The notes: a model not told the origin generated them from the letters alone. Counted from the stretch's first letter, positions 6,082 through 13,893 are shown. The stretch is 51,796 nucleotides of DNA from JAJZRV01 sp027442615 (GCA_027442615.1 DAIBBI010000049.1:1-51796); one strand, 5' to 3'. Translations and numbers: made by a program.

Positions 6082-8677
6082 TCTTCGCTGACCGGGCTTC
6101 GCGGTCAAGTGGACTGAGCTGCAGCAGGCGCAACCGCGTGGCTTCAGCCTGGGGATCCCCCCGGCTGACCTGTTCACGCCATAAGGCACGCAATGCATCG
6201 GTCTGCCAGGGATTCATCTGCAACAATTTCTGCAAGGCCTGCTGGCGATCCAGACCACGCGCCACGGCCCCATCCAGCCGTGACAGCATCAGGTCCGAGA
6301 GGGCATAGGCCGTCCAGCGGTCGTGCGGATTGGCCGCATAGGCCATGCCAATCAGGCGATCCGCCTGGTTGGCCTGACCACGCATCGCGGCCACCCAGCT
6401 GCGCGCCATCAGCTCGGTGCCGATGTAGGCGCGTTGAAACTCGGGTTGCAGCGCCGGCGGGACCTGCAACAGGGTTTGCGCCTGCTCCACCCGCGGACGG
6501 ATGTCCAGCAATTGCTGCAACAGGACCGAAACGTCCACGCTCGACCCGTAGCGCACCCGCGGCAGGCGAAACTCGATCACCGGGGCCCATTCATCCTGCT
6601 TCGGTCCCGGGCTCTCCACGATTGGCCCCCAGTAGCGCCCCAGCCAGGTCATCTCCCCTTCCCCGGCCGTGGCGTCGCGCCGTTGCCCGGGAGTCAGACG
6701 CCGCAGGTTGTCCAGCACGGCTGGGGCCCCCATCCAGGCGCCGCGCGGCCCTACCAGGGCAAGGTGCATTCCGTCCAGAAACAACTGGGCTTCCGGAAAC
6801 ACGGCTCGAAAACTGCGCAGCACCACCCGCAAGGATTCCGGATCGAACTGGTTGAGCGCCAGCCATTGCACGAACACCCCCTGCTGTGACAGGCGCGCGC
6901 GTGCGCGTTCGAACTGCTGCACCGACAGGAGGGAACTTACCCCGGCGAGGTCTGGGTGAAACAGGTCGCCGACGATCACGTCGTAATGCCCGGAGCTGGC
7001 ACTCAGAAAATGGCGCGCATCGTCCTGGTGGATGGTCGTACGGTCCAGCACCTCCTGATTGAGCGGCGCAAACCAGCGCTGCGCCGCCAGGATGGCACCG
7101 CGGGACAACTCCACGGCACTGCGCTGCAGTTCGGGATAGGGCGCGCTACCGGCATCCGAGATTCCCGTTCCCAACCCCAGAAACAGCACTGAGTGCGGCG
7201 CGGGGTGCAACAGCAAGGGCAGCCGCGACTGGTTACCCTGCACGAAAACTGCTGTGGGTTCGCTGGAAGCATCGCGGCGCTGCAGGTCGGTGAGCAGCAC
7301 GCGCTGGCCGTCTGCCTGCTCCACCACCTGCGTGATGGCAATGGCGTCCTCGTAGCGGTACAGATCCTGGCTGCCGGCGAGGGCCTGGGGCAACAACGCG
7401 GAAGCTGGCGGGAGCGCTGCAAGGCTGTACCCCGCGGCGCCAAAAGCCAGGAAGGCCGGGACCATCCAGAGCCTCAATGGGCGATTCCAGGTCAGCCCCA
7501 ACAGCAACATGGCAAGCGCCGCCAGAACCAGGGTGGCCGCCGTGCCCACTCCCGGGATCAGCAGACCTCCAGCCAGGATTGCCCCCAATGCGGCGCCGAG
7601 CGCATTGGCGCCGTAAAGCTCCAGGCCGCTGCTCTGCGATTGGCGCGCCAGGACGGGCAACCAGGCTCCAAGCACCAGCGTGACGGGAAGAGTGAGCACC
7701 AACAACACGCCACCCTCCAGGGTGAGCGCCGTACCCAGGGAACTCCAGCGTGCCTGTTCCACCCAGGCCGAAACCCAGGGAAGCGCCCGCAGGCCCAGCA
7801 GGGCAAACCCGGCGCCACACCAGGGCAACCATGCCAACCCGCGGGAGCCCTGATACCTTGATGCGATCAGGCTACCCAATCCTATGCCGCTCAGGAAAAC
7901 AGCCAGGATCAGGGCCAGCACGTACTCGGTACGCAGCAGGACCAAACCAAACAGCCGGGTCCAGGCCACTTCCAACACCAGGCTCGCCCCCCCGAGCGCG
8001 CCATAGGCCAGCAACAGCCCCAAGGCGGGACGGTTTTGGGGACAGACCTCATTTTGGGGACAGACCCCCTCTCGGGGTCTGTCCCCAAAATGAGGTCTGT
8101 CCCCGATCAAGAAAAATCCCAACGCCACTCCCAGCCCAAACAGGGCCACGATGCGCAGCGCCATGCTCCATCCCAACGCGGGCAAAAGCACCAGCGGCAG
8201 CAAGGCCCCCAATACGGCGCCCAGGGTATTGAAACCGTACAGGCGTCCCAGGGCCTGGCGGGAATGCCCCAGCGCCTGCAGGATCAGGGGGAAGCCCGCC
8301 CCCATGGCAGTCGCGGGAAGCGTCAACAACAGAAAGCTGGCAACAGCCATCAGGGCATGCCAGAGCTCGGGGGAAAGGCGGGCCGCAGCCGCATCGATGA
8401 CCGGCCCGGTCCACTGAATGCCCCAAGGCAGCAGCAGGGCAAACAGGGCTACCCCGCCCTCCAGCAACGCCAGGAGCCGCAGGGGATGCCTGACGCGCGC
8501 TGCGCGCCTCGCCAGGGCCAGACTGCCCAGACCCAGCCCGGTCATGAAAGCGGCCACAGTGACCACCACCCCGAATACGCTTACGCCAAATTGCAGCGAG
8601 AGCATGCGGGCCCACAGCACCTCGTAGGCCAGGCTGATGAGGCCTGAGCCCCCATAGAGCAGGGTGAGCCAACCCAT
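6071..8677 (-). CDS. Fused MFS-type transporter / spermidine synthase-like protein
   Basis: An 868-residue membrane protein. The N-terminal 450 residues hold about 12-14 helices, beginning MGWLTLLYGGSGLISLAYEV. A spermidine-synthase-like methyltransferase-fold domain follows (about 490-690), with VLFLGLGTGIS as nucleotide-binding loop, DARHFL and VIVGDLFHPDLAGV. The C-terminus is helical. Such fusions are known in bacteria but their substrate is uncertain; the catalytic Asp pattern is only partly conserved. A perfect palindromic element (8038-8104) is inserted in frame, adding a Pro/Gly/Cys-rich stretch (about residues 192-213) between two helices. The gene sits between small oxidase-locus genes and ccoG, with overlaps or short gaps, so it is probably in the same transcript. 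Confidence 0.82.
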   Translation of the reverse strand: MGWLTLLYGGSGLISLAYEVLWARMLSLQFGVSVFGVVVTVAAFMTGLGLGSLALARRAARVRHPLRLLALLEGGVALFALLLPWGIQWTGPVIDAAAARLSPELWHALMAVASFLLLTLPATAMGAGFPLILQALGHSRQALGRLYGFNTLGAVLGALLPLVLLPALGWSMALRIVALFGLGVALGFFLIGDRPHFGDRPREGVCPQNEVCPQNRPALGLLLAYGALGGASLVLEVAWTRLFGLVLLRTEYVLALILAVFLSGIGLGSLIASRYQGSRGLAWLPWCGAGFALLGLRALPWVSAWVEQARWSSLGTALTLEGGVLLVLTLPVTLVLGAWLPVLARQSQSSGLELYGANALGAALGAILAGGLLIPGVGTAATLVLAALAMLLLGLTWNRPLRLWMVPAFLAFGAAGYSLAALPPASALLPQALAGSQDLYRYEDAIAITQVVEQADGQRVLLTDLQRRDASSEPTAVFVQGNQSRLPLLLHPAPHSVLFLGLGTGISDAGSAPYPELQRSAVELSRGAILAAQRWFAPLNQEVLDRTTIHQDDARHFLSASSGHYDVIVGDLFHPDLAGVSSLLSVQQFERARARLSQQGVFVQWLALNQFDPESLRVVLRSFRAVFPEAQLFLDGMHLALVGPRGAWMGAPAVLDNLRRLTPGQRRDATAGEGEMTWLGRYWGPIVESPGPKQDEWAPVIEFRLPRVRYGSSVDVSVLLQQLLDIRPRVEQAQTLLQVPPALQPEFQRAYIGTELMARSWVAAMRGQANQADRLIGMAYAANPHDRWTAYALSDLMLSRLDGAVARGLDRQQALQKLLQMNPWQTDALRALWREQVSRGDPQAEATRLRLLQLSPLDREARSAKNER
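8038..8104. repeat. Palindromic GGGGACAGACC element, copy 1 (in MFS-spermidine synthase gene)
   Basis: A perfect inverted repeat with 31-bp arms and a 5-base loop (CTCTC). Each arm contains two units in tandem: GGGGACAGACCTCATTTT and GGGGACAGACCCC. It is read through in frame by the MFS-spermidine synthase gene without a stop. Two relatives are at 35780-35869 and 37669-37753. The unit looks like the REP-type palindromes mobilised by REP-associated tyrosine transposases, but no transposase is in the window, so that link is inference. Confidence 0.9.
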
Positions 8678-8687
8678 GCGTGCGAAA

Positions 8688-9062
8688 TCAGAAGGGGTAG
8701 AACCAGACGAGCCCCACGATCACGTGCACCAGGGCCAGCGTCATGGTGAGGCCTGCCAGTATCATGTGCAGCAGGAAGAGCGGCTTGCCAAAGATTCCCA
8801 TGGCTATTCCCACCGCGCCGGTCGTCAGCAACAGGATCAACAGGGGAATGCCCAGCAGGAACATGATGAGGTGCTTTTTTTTGTCACCGATCGCGGCAGC
8901 CGAGTCCACCCGGTCGGCCTGCTGGCGATCAAAAGCTTCCAGTACCTGCACCCCATTGACGTCTCGTGGTGCCTCGGCCCCCTGTACCAGCGGCGTCAGG
9001 GAAAATGACAACAGCAACAGCAACATCAGTTGCTGTAGCCAGCGACGGAATATGGGGTTCAT
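8688..9062 (-). CDS. Small exported/membrane protein, oxidase locus
   Basis: A 124-residue protein of unknown function. It has a signal-like hydrophobic start (LMLLLLLSFSLTPLVQGAEA, about residues 10-29), a polar region with KKKH, and two hydrophobic spans near residues 65-85 and 90-122 (IMFLLGIPLLILLLTTGAV; LFLLHMILAGLTMTLALVHVIVGLVWF). The ATG at 9062 overlaps the stop of the preceding gene (ATGA), which fixes the start. The two C-terminal helices contain His residues (LLHM, LVHVIVG), but whether they bind heme cannot be decided from sequence alone. It lies between the 81-residue protein and the MFS fusion in a tight minus-strand run. Confidence 0.65.
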   Translation of the reverse strand: MNPIFRRWLQQLMLLLLLSFSLTPLVQGAEAPRDVNGVQVLEAFDRQQADRVDSAAAIGDKKKHLIMFLLGIPLLILLLTTGAVGIAMGIFGKPLFLLHMILAGLTMTLALVHVIVGLVWFYPF

Positions 9063-9304
9063 GGTTCGGGCTGCTCTGGCGGTTTGGTCTCTGGGGAATC
9101 GGGCGCCTTGTCTCCGGAATGGCGCCATACCAGCACGGCCATCAGGATGAAGGGCGCAAAGATGCCGATCAGCAGAAACAGGAAAATGCCCCATGGCGTA
9201 TCGATGGTGACATGCAGGTAGCGGTAACTGTCCAGGGCCTCGCTGGGACCCGCCATCAAGAGCAACGCGGGAAGTACCGCCATGGAAAGCGATGACAGTT
9301 TCAT
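9059..9304 (-). CDS. Small exported single-span protein, 81 aa
   Basis: An 81-residue protein with a cleavable-looking signal (MKLSSLSMAVLPALLLMAGPSEA), a short periplasmic part (LDSYRYLHVTIDTPWG), one helix (IFLFLLIGIFAPFILMAVLVW) and a Pro/Glu-rich cytoplasmic tail. The start overlaps the stop of the TM-anchored FGE-like gene (ATGA) and its own stop overlaps the next gene, so it is translationally coupled on both sides. No family is recognised. The compact coupling suggests a stoichiometric partner of the flanking proteins (inference). Confidence 0.65.
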   Translation of the reverse strand: MKLSSLSMAVLPALLLMAGPSEALDSYRYLHVTIDTPWGIFLFLLIGIFAPFILMAVLVWRHSGDKAPDSPETKPPEQPEP

Positions 9305-10371
9305 GGTTTTGTGGCCTTTTCCTTCACATCGCTGGCGCAGCGAAAGCCGTAGAAGTCGGAAGCATAGTTGGCAAATGCATAATTTCTATGGAAAAGCGAC
9401 GTGGAAAATGGATCGCCTTTCCATGAACCACCGCGCAGCACCTTGTAGTGCCGGTCAACGGTTTTCTGCTCGGAGAGTTTGAGCGCCCTGTCCTCAGCCG
9501 TGGAAACCACCGAGACCTTGCCCTGAAACAGTCCGTAGGGCGCCTTTGAGCCCTCATAGGGCAGAAAGTCGTCGGCCATCCATTCATCCACATTACCCGA
9601 CAGATCCATCACGCCGTAGGGGCTTGCCCCCTTGGGGAGCGCATTGACGTTGCTGGCCGAACCCACGTTGTAATAGGTGTTGACCCGATCGGGCTCCATC
9701 TTGTTGCCCCACGGCCATCTTCGGGCATCCGTACCGCGACCCGCCTTTTCAAATTCCGCCTCCGTGGGCAGGCGCTTGTGCGCCCATTCCGCATAGGCCT
9801 TGGCATCGTACCAGGTCACCATGGTGACAGGGTACAGCTGCTCGCCCTGGGGAATTCTCCCATTTTTCCAGCTGAGCGGCGGCCGACGCTTGGTTGCAGC
9901 AACGAAGCGGGCATATTGTGCGTTGCTCACCAGATACTTGTCGATGGAGTAGGTGGGCAGGGTGACGGTGTGTTCCGGTTTGTCCTGAAGGTCGGCTCGA
10001 TCGAGGTTGGTCCCCATGCTAAAAGGACCGGCAGGAATCGTGATCATGGTATCGAGATCCTGCCACTGTTCCCTTGAAAGCAGTCGTTCCGCTTCCACCA
10101 CCGTGTACCCCCGGTTGCTGGCGTGCCCGGCTTCGTGACTCTCCTGCAAGGAGATGTCCTCGCCGGCAGCGCGTACCCGGGTTTTCTCTTCCTTGAGGTC
10201 ATATGTGGCAAGGCTGCGCATGTCTTCCATGCGCCCTGCCCCCAGCTTGATCACATGCAGCGTGCTCCCGATCATCACCAGAACGATGCAGGTGATGAAG
10301 GTTGCAGAGAGGTAACGTTTGCGTCGTTGCCGCTCCAGCGGCGTGAGCGGTCTGGCGCTTCTTGAAAACAC
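9301..10371 (-). CDS. Membrane-anchored formylglycine-enzyme-fold (SUMF1) protein, catalytic Cys absent
   Basis: A 356-residue protein: basic N-terminus, one helix (about residues 24-44), a linker of about 60 residues and a C-terminal FGE-sulfatase domain. Signature segments are MITIPAGPFSMGTN, KRLPTEAEFEKAGRG, RRWPWGNK, YGVMDLSGNVDEWMAD, VLRGGSW and FYGFRCASD. After GGSW the sequence is KGDPFSTSLFH, so the copper-binding cysteine pair of true formylglycine-generating enzymes is missing. The start is probably GTG at 10371, since the anchor needs the residues before the first internal ATG. It lies 5 bases after the four-helix protein gene. A periplasmic scaffold or assembly role for the oxidase is inferred. 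Confidence 0.82.
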   Translation of the reverse strand: MFSRSARPLTPLERQRRKRYLSATFITCIVLVMIGSTLHVIKLGAGRMEDMRSLATYDLKEEKTRVRAAGEDISLQESHEAGHASNRGYTVVEAERLLSREQWQDLDTMITIPAGPFSMGTNLDRADLQDKPEHTVTLPTYSIDKYLVSNAQYARFVAATKRRPPLSWKNGRIPQGEQLYPVTMVTWYDAKAYAEWAHKRLPTEAEFEKAGRGTDARRWPWGNKMEPDRVNTYYNVGSASNVNALPKGASPYGVMDLSGNVDEWMADDFLPYEGSKAPYGLFQGKVSVVSTAEDRALKLSEQKTVDRHYKVLRGGSWKGDPFSTSLFHRNYAFANYASDFYGFRCASDVKEKATKP

Positions 10372-10376
10372 TGGCG

Positions 10377-10853
10377 TCAGGCCCCCGGCTTCTTCTGGTC
10401 GGCGGGCGCGCGGTCCTTGTAAACCAGATGCCGGGCACGGCGTCCGTAGGTTCGCTTCACCATGACCTCACCCAACACGCCACCAATCACCGCAGACTCG
10501 ACGACCAGGATGACGAAGAAGCCCCACCAGCCCAGCGGAATCAAAGCCGCCCCCTGGGGAACACCGGTGATGTTGGCCACTTCATAGTAACTGACGGCCC
10601 GCACGATCATGGGCGGGAAATAGCACAGCCATTTGCCTCCCATCCCGTAAATGATGGAAACCAGGATGCCGCAAACCAGGGGAACCATGAATACATCCAC
10701 GATCCACAGCGGGCTGAAATAGGCTATCCCCGTGAAAATCTCGATTTTGACGCCCAGCAGCCGATCCCCCAGGTGGTTGAGCACCATGGCCAGCAGGATG
10801 GCCACCAGGCCACGCGTGATGCGACCGTTGTCCGGTTTGGGTACGGCTTTCAT
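10377..10853 (-). CDS. Four-helix membrane protein, oxidase locus
   Basis: A 158-residue protein with about four hydrophobic segments (near residues 13-32, 48-72, 78-95 and 104-128) and a basic C-terminal tail (VKRTYGRRARHLVYKDR). Functional family not recognised. The start ATG at 10853 overlaps the stop of the upstream cytochrome c gene by 4 bases (ATGA), so both are coupled. No heme c motif or clear cofactor motif is present. Its place in the middle of the oxidase run suggests a subunit or assembly factor. Confidence 0.65.
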   Translation of the reverse strand: MKAVPKPDNGRITRGLVAILLAMVLNHLGDRLLGVKIEIFTGIAYFSPLWIVDVFMVPLVCGILVSIIYGMGGKWLCYFPPMIVRAVSYYEVANITGVPQGAALIPLGWWGFFVILVVESAVIGGVLGEVMVKRTYGRRARHLVYKDRAPADQKKPGA

Positions 10854-11338
10854 GGACGGTAATCTTTTCCGGTCAGCTTTTCGTATTCGGCCTTGCGGGT
10901 TTCCACCAGATACCAGTCCTGCACCTTGAGGCTTGCCATGTAGCGGGCCAGGGTACGTCGCTCATCGTCCGTCAGGGATGCATAGGAGGGCATGCGGTAT
11001 TCCGGCTTGAGGCGGCTGGGCAGGATGGCCTGGGGATTGGGCGCAGAAAAATACTGATAGAACCATGCCTCGTCGCGCAATGAACCGATGCCGTCCAGGG
11101 CTGGCGCCGGCACAGATTCCATCATGTTGCGCACCGACCAGAGCGAATGGCATTGACGGCATTGCTGCTGCCGATAAAGTTCCGAGGCCTGCCTCGTAAG
11201 ATCAGGCGAGGCAGTGGTATAAAAGGGGATGCCCCGATCCTTGTCGGTTTCGTGGTTATTCACCCACACGTTGCGCAGCATGACCCCCACCACCATGACC
11301 GCCATCAGCGCCAGAACAACCTTCTCACCGCGTTTCAT
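10850..11338 (-). CDS. Membrane-anchored monoheme cytochrome c
   Basis: A 162-residue protein with an N-terminal anchor (VVLALMAVMVVGVMLRNVW) and one class I cytochrome c domain. The heme motif is CRQCH at about residues 60-64 and the likely sixth ligand is Met in EYRMPSYASLTDDE, typical of CcoO/NorC-like and c6-like domains. The start overlaps the stop of the CcoS-like gene (ATGA). It may pass electrons to the CcoN-like subunit, replacing the missing CcoP; this is inference from context. Length is normal for a membrane-tethered monoheme electron carrier. Confidence 0.85.
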   Translation of the reverse strand: MKRGEKVVLALMAVMVVGVMLRNVWVNNHETDKDRGIPFYTTASPDLTRQASELYRQQQCRQCHSLWSVRNMMESVPAPALDGIGSLRDEAWFYQYFSAPNPQAILPSRLKPEYRMPSYASLTDDERRTLARYMASLKVQDWYLVETRKAEYEKLTGKDYRP

Positions 11339-11610
11339 GCTGCCCGGTTGCGCTCCCCGTTCTGCTGGCTCAGCACGCGTTCACGGCTGGCTTCCTGGGC
11401 CGTCAGCACTTGCCGGCTTTTGGCGAATTCTTCCGGGGACATTTTGTCCTTGTCAGTCTCGGTAAACACCAGATACTTGATGTCCTCGTCAAACTGCTCA
11501 TTGCGCGAGGCCCACCGAATGCCGTAGATACTGGCGGCGATGATCAGTGCACCCACTACCAGCCAGAGATAGATGGTCCATCCATCCCCCAGAGAATCCA
11601 GATAATTCAT
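11335..11610 (-). CDS. CcoS-like small membrane protein
   Basis: A 91-residue protein with one helix (about residues 11-33) followed by RWASRNEQFDEDIKYLVF. CcoS proteins, needed for cofactor insertion into cbb3 oxidase, have the same plan: a helix, a W/A/S-rich stretch and a QFDD-type motif. Here the motif is QFDED and the tail is much longer (about 45 charged residues), so the assignment is tentative. The start at 11610 (MNYLDSL) was chosen over a longer frame because AAAGGGGAG lies about 8 bases upstream. The stop overlaps the cytochrome c gene. Confidence 0.55.
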   Translation of the reverse strand: MNYLDSLGDGWTIYLWLVVGALIIAASIYGIRWASRNEQFDEDIKYLVFTETDKDKMSPEEFAKSRQVLTAQEASRERVLSQQNGERNRAA

Positions 11611-11673
11611 AGCGTAGCTCCCCTTTCTACCAATGCGTTGGAGTGACAAAAGACCCTATGGTTCAATCCATGC

Positions 11674-12003
11674 CTAGAACAAAACGCCCGACAACATCTG
11701 CGTGGCACCAAATATGACGGCCACCACAACCCCCATGATGATGGCCCCAAACATCATCTTCTCGCCGGTTTTCATGTGCTTGGGAGCATGCTTGCCGCGG
11801 GCGACAGCGTAGATGATTCCGCTGAAGACCAGTATACCGATCATGAGAAAAATAAACACACCGACGCCAAAGCGCTGGCTGCGCATACCCTCAATGCTCA
11901 AATCCACCTTGGCGGAAGTCTCTGCACTGGCCAGTGCTGCAGAGAACGCGTTCTGGCTGATGCGGTTGAGAAAAGAATCGATGATGATGATGGCTGCTTC
12001 CAC
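11674..12003 (-). CDS. Two-helix membrane protein, oxidase locus
   Basis: A 109-residue protein. The N-terminal 45 residues are amphipathic (MEAAIIIIDSFLNRISQNAF…), followed by helix 1 (about 47-68), a basic loop with GKHAPKHMKTGEK and helix 2 (about 82-105). The start codon is GTG at 12003, with only a weak ribosome site. No family is recognised. A strong inverted repeat (12028-12055) separates it from the 35-residue gene upstream, so its transcription may be partly uncoupled from the oxidase core genes. Confidence 0.55.
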   Translation of the reverse strand: MEAAIIIIDSFLNRISQNAFSAALASAETSAKVDLSIEGMRSQRFGVGVFIFLMIGILVFSGIIYAVARGKHAPKHMKTGEKMMFGAIIMGVVVAVIFGATQMLSGVLF

Positions 12004-12027
12004 TGAACCGCTTCAAGCTCAAAAGAC

Positions 12028-12055
12028 ACATGCCACACCGTCAGGTGTGGCATGT
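12028..12055 (-). terminator. Hairpin with T-tail inside the oxidase operon
   Basis: Arms ACATGCCACACC and GGTGTGGCATGT (12 bp, perfect) enclose a 4-base loop. Read on the minus strand the stem is followed by GTCTTTTG, a short T-run. It sits between the 35-aa gene and the 109-aa gene. It could end most transcripts of the core oxidase genes, allow partial read-through, or protect the 3' end of the core mRNA. Confidence 0.6.
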
Positions 12056-12080
12056 CATTGCTGCTTAAACGAGGAGATTG

Positions 12081-12188
12081 TTACTTCTTGTCGAAGTTAT
12101 CGACAAAAAAGCTGTAAATGAAAGGTGCTACAAAAACGATGCTGATGGGAAGCAGCATGGCCAGAGGGCCGTAATCCAGTTCAATCAT
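12081..12188 (-). CDS. Small single-span membrane peptide, 35 aa
   Basis: A 35-residue frame starting MIELDYGPLAMLLPI, with one hydrophobic span (GPLAMLLPISIVFVAPFIYS) and a charged end (VDNFDKK). A clear ribosome site TTAGGAG lies about 5 bases before the ATG. It sits between the 208-residue protein and the operon hairpin, directly downstream of the ccoN-ccoO-like pair. In size and position it resembles small CcoQ-type or other single-helix oxidase subunits, but the sequence is not one I recognise. Confidence 0.65.
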   Translation of the reverse strand: MIELDYGPLAMLLPISIVFVAPFIYSFFVDNFDKK

Positions 12189-12214
12189 GTCGTACTCCTA
12201 ATGTCCGTAAGGTT

Positions 12215-12841
12215 TCAGTGGCTTCCGTGACCATGGCGCGGTTGCCACGTGGTCGGCGGCAGGCGCTTGACGATCAGGAAAACCGCCAGGAAGAAATAGG
12301 ACAGATAAAACAGGTCGATGGTGTAACCCTTGTCCCACCAGGGTTGCTGGCGAATGCGCGTGCCGTCGGGGCGGTAGTTGCCCTCAAAGTTGGCAATGAC
12401 CACATGATTGCCAACCACCGTGTAATCGCGCATGTCCACGCCCTTGGCTTCCAGGGCCTTGACCTGATCCTTGATCATGCGAAGGTCGTCCATGGTCAGC
12501 GGGTGGCGCTCCAGCAACGCATCATTGCTGGTGCCCTTGTTCATGGCCACGATCTTCTGCATCGCTTCATCGTCATCCTTGGCAGCCAGAACTTCCGGCT
12601 TGTCCATGGAGTTTACATAAGACTGGTACAGCGCTGCGGTGGGACGCTGTCCCCAAAGCGGCGCCGTCACCAGAAACGCCGTGATGACGGTCAGCAACAC
12701 CAGCCAGATCACCGGTTTCGGGATTGGATTATTGTCTTCGGTGAGACCACCCAGGTCTTCCTTCTCCCACAAGGCTTCGTTTTTAAGCGTGGTGGCGTCA
12801 TCGCTCAACGTCACCATGGGTGCATCCATTTTCCATGTCAT
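12215..12841 (-). CDS. Two-helix protein with periplasmic domain, oxidase locus
   Basis: A 208-residue protein of unknown function. A hydrophilic N-terminus of about 42 residues leads to helix 1 (VIWLVLLTVITAFLVTAPLW), a domain of about 110 residues without cysteine (containing DDLRMIKDQVKALEAKGVDM and YTVVGNHVVIANFEGNYRP) and a C-terminal helix (IDLFYLSYFFLAVFLIVKRL) with a His-rich end. The segment NPIPKPVIWL…PLWGQRP resembles the protein at 4342 and recalls the CcoP anchor, but no heme c site is present. The ribosome site GAGGGGAG lies upstream. It follows the CcoO-like gene, where ccoQ/ccoP would be in a canonical operon. Confidence 0.65.
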   Translation of the reverse strand: MTWKMDAPMVTLSDDATTLKNEALWEKEDLGGLTEDNNPIPKPVIWLVLLTVITAFLVTAPLWGQRPTAALYQSYVNSMDKPEVLAAKDDDEAMQKIVAMNKGTSNDALLERHPLTMDDLRMIKDQVKALEAKGVDMRDYTVVGNHVVIANFEGNYRPDGTRIRQQPWWDKGYTIDLFYLSYFFLAVFLIVKRLPPTTWQPRHGHGSH

Positions 12842-12925
12842 TTTCTAGTTCTCCCCTCGTTTGGTTGACCGGCCGAAGTGCCTGTTTGCGCAGCCCGACC
12901 GGTCTTGTCTCATCAACCGACCCGA

Positions 12926-13867
12926 TTACTTCAAGTTCATCACAAAGTCGATCAGGTTGCGGATTTCGCTGTTGCTGGCGTACATCGGCACCTCAGGAGG
13001 TGTAATGCGCTTGCCTTCGCGATATTCGTTGTATTCCGCACGCCACTTGGCAAAGTCGATCTTCTTGCCGCTCGCATCCACGGGACCCCACAGGTAATCA
13101 AAGCGGGGCATGATGGAATGCGGCTGCACCAGCCGGGGATTGAAGAAGTGCAACATCATCCATTCCTTGGAAGCGTTGCGCGAAGCCACGTGGAGGATGT
13201 CCGGCGCCTTGCGGTCAGAACCGAAAGCCGTGGGGGATTCGCCATTGAAGTCACCCAGCATCGGAGGAGCACCAAATACCTGCCAATCCTGCGTCTGCTC
13301 GGGCAGCAGGGTGTGGCACCACCAGCAGCCTTCGCGTACGAACAGGGATTTGCCCGCGGCGGCGTGCTGCGTGTTCTCGTCGCCCGCCGTCTTCAGCACC
13401 CCCTCCGGGGTCCATCCCTGGGTGGCAGTGGCATTTTCAATGTAATACTGCTTCTGGTCATCCGACTTGACCATGAACACTGCGCCCGCATTCTTGTTGG
13501 CTTCGAGGATGTGGCCCTTGTCGATGCTCAGCTTCTTGGCGGCCGGACCCAGATTGTCCGGGTGCTGAATGCCCCCGGGAAACGGCGTTCCCTTCTCGTA
13601 CACATAGGCATACGTGGGGTCCATGGGCTGACCGGTCTTGGGGTCGGCCTTCAGCAGGACCTTGTAAGGCTTGTGCCACCCCAGCAGCAGGGGGTCTTCC
13701 AGGCTGAAGCCGCTTTCATGGCCCGCCCAAAGCTGCTTGTCCATGGCGATTTCTGTTGCGCTCACCGAACCGATGTCCAGGCTCGGCATAAACAGCGTGA
13801 TGGTCATCGAGCCGCCAAGTGCCAGAGCGAAAAAACGGCTACCAATTTTATATTCTCTAAAATTCAT
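12926..13867 (-). CDS. ccoO: CcoO-like membrane cytochrome c, cbb3-type oxidase subunit II
   Basis: A 313-residue monoheme cytochrome c with an N-terminal helix (about residues 12-30). The heme motif CWWCH is at 181-185 in GKSLFVREGCWWCHTLLPEQ, which parallels the CcoO motif REGCYNCHSQ. Later parts keep the CcoO order: FGSDRKAPDILHVASR (WGSKRTGPDL in CcoO), LHFFNPRLVQPHSIMPRF with probable ligand Met253, and a C-terminal helix. Unlike normal CcoO (about 200 residues), about 130 residues without obvious homology lie between the helix and the heme motif. GGAGACC precedes the start. It lies directly after the CcoN-like gene and should feed electrons to it. Confidence 0.85.
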   Translation of the reverse strand: MNFREYKIGSRFFALALGGSMTITLFMPSLDIGSVSATEIAMDKQLWAGHESGFSLEDPLLLGWHKPYKVLLKADPKTGQPMDPTYAYVYEKGTPFPGGIQHPDNLGPAAKKLSIDKGHILEANKNAGAVFMVKSDDQKQYYIENATATQGWTPEGVLKTAGDENTQHAAAGKSLFVREGCWWCHTLLPEQTQDWQVFGAPPMLGDFNGESPTAFGSDRKAPDILHVASRNASKEWMMLHFFNPRLVQPHSIMPRFDYLWGPVDASGKKIDFAKWRAEYNEYREGKRITPPEVPMYASNSEIRNLIDFVMNLK

Positions 13868-13893
13868 GCTGGTCTCCTGATTATTCCGTCGGC

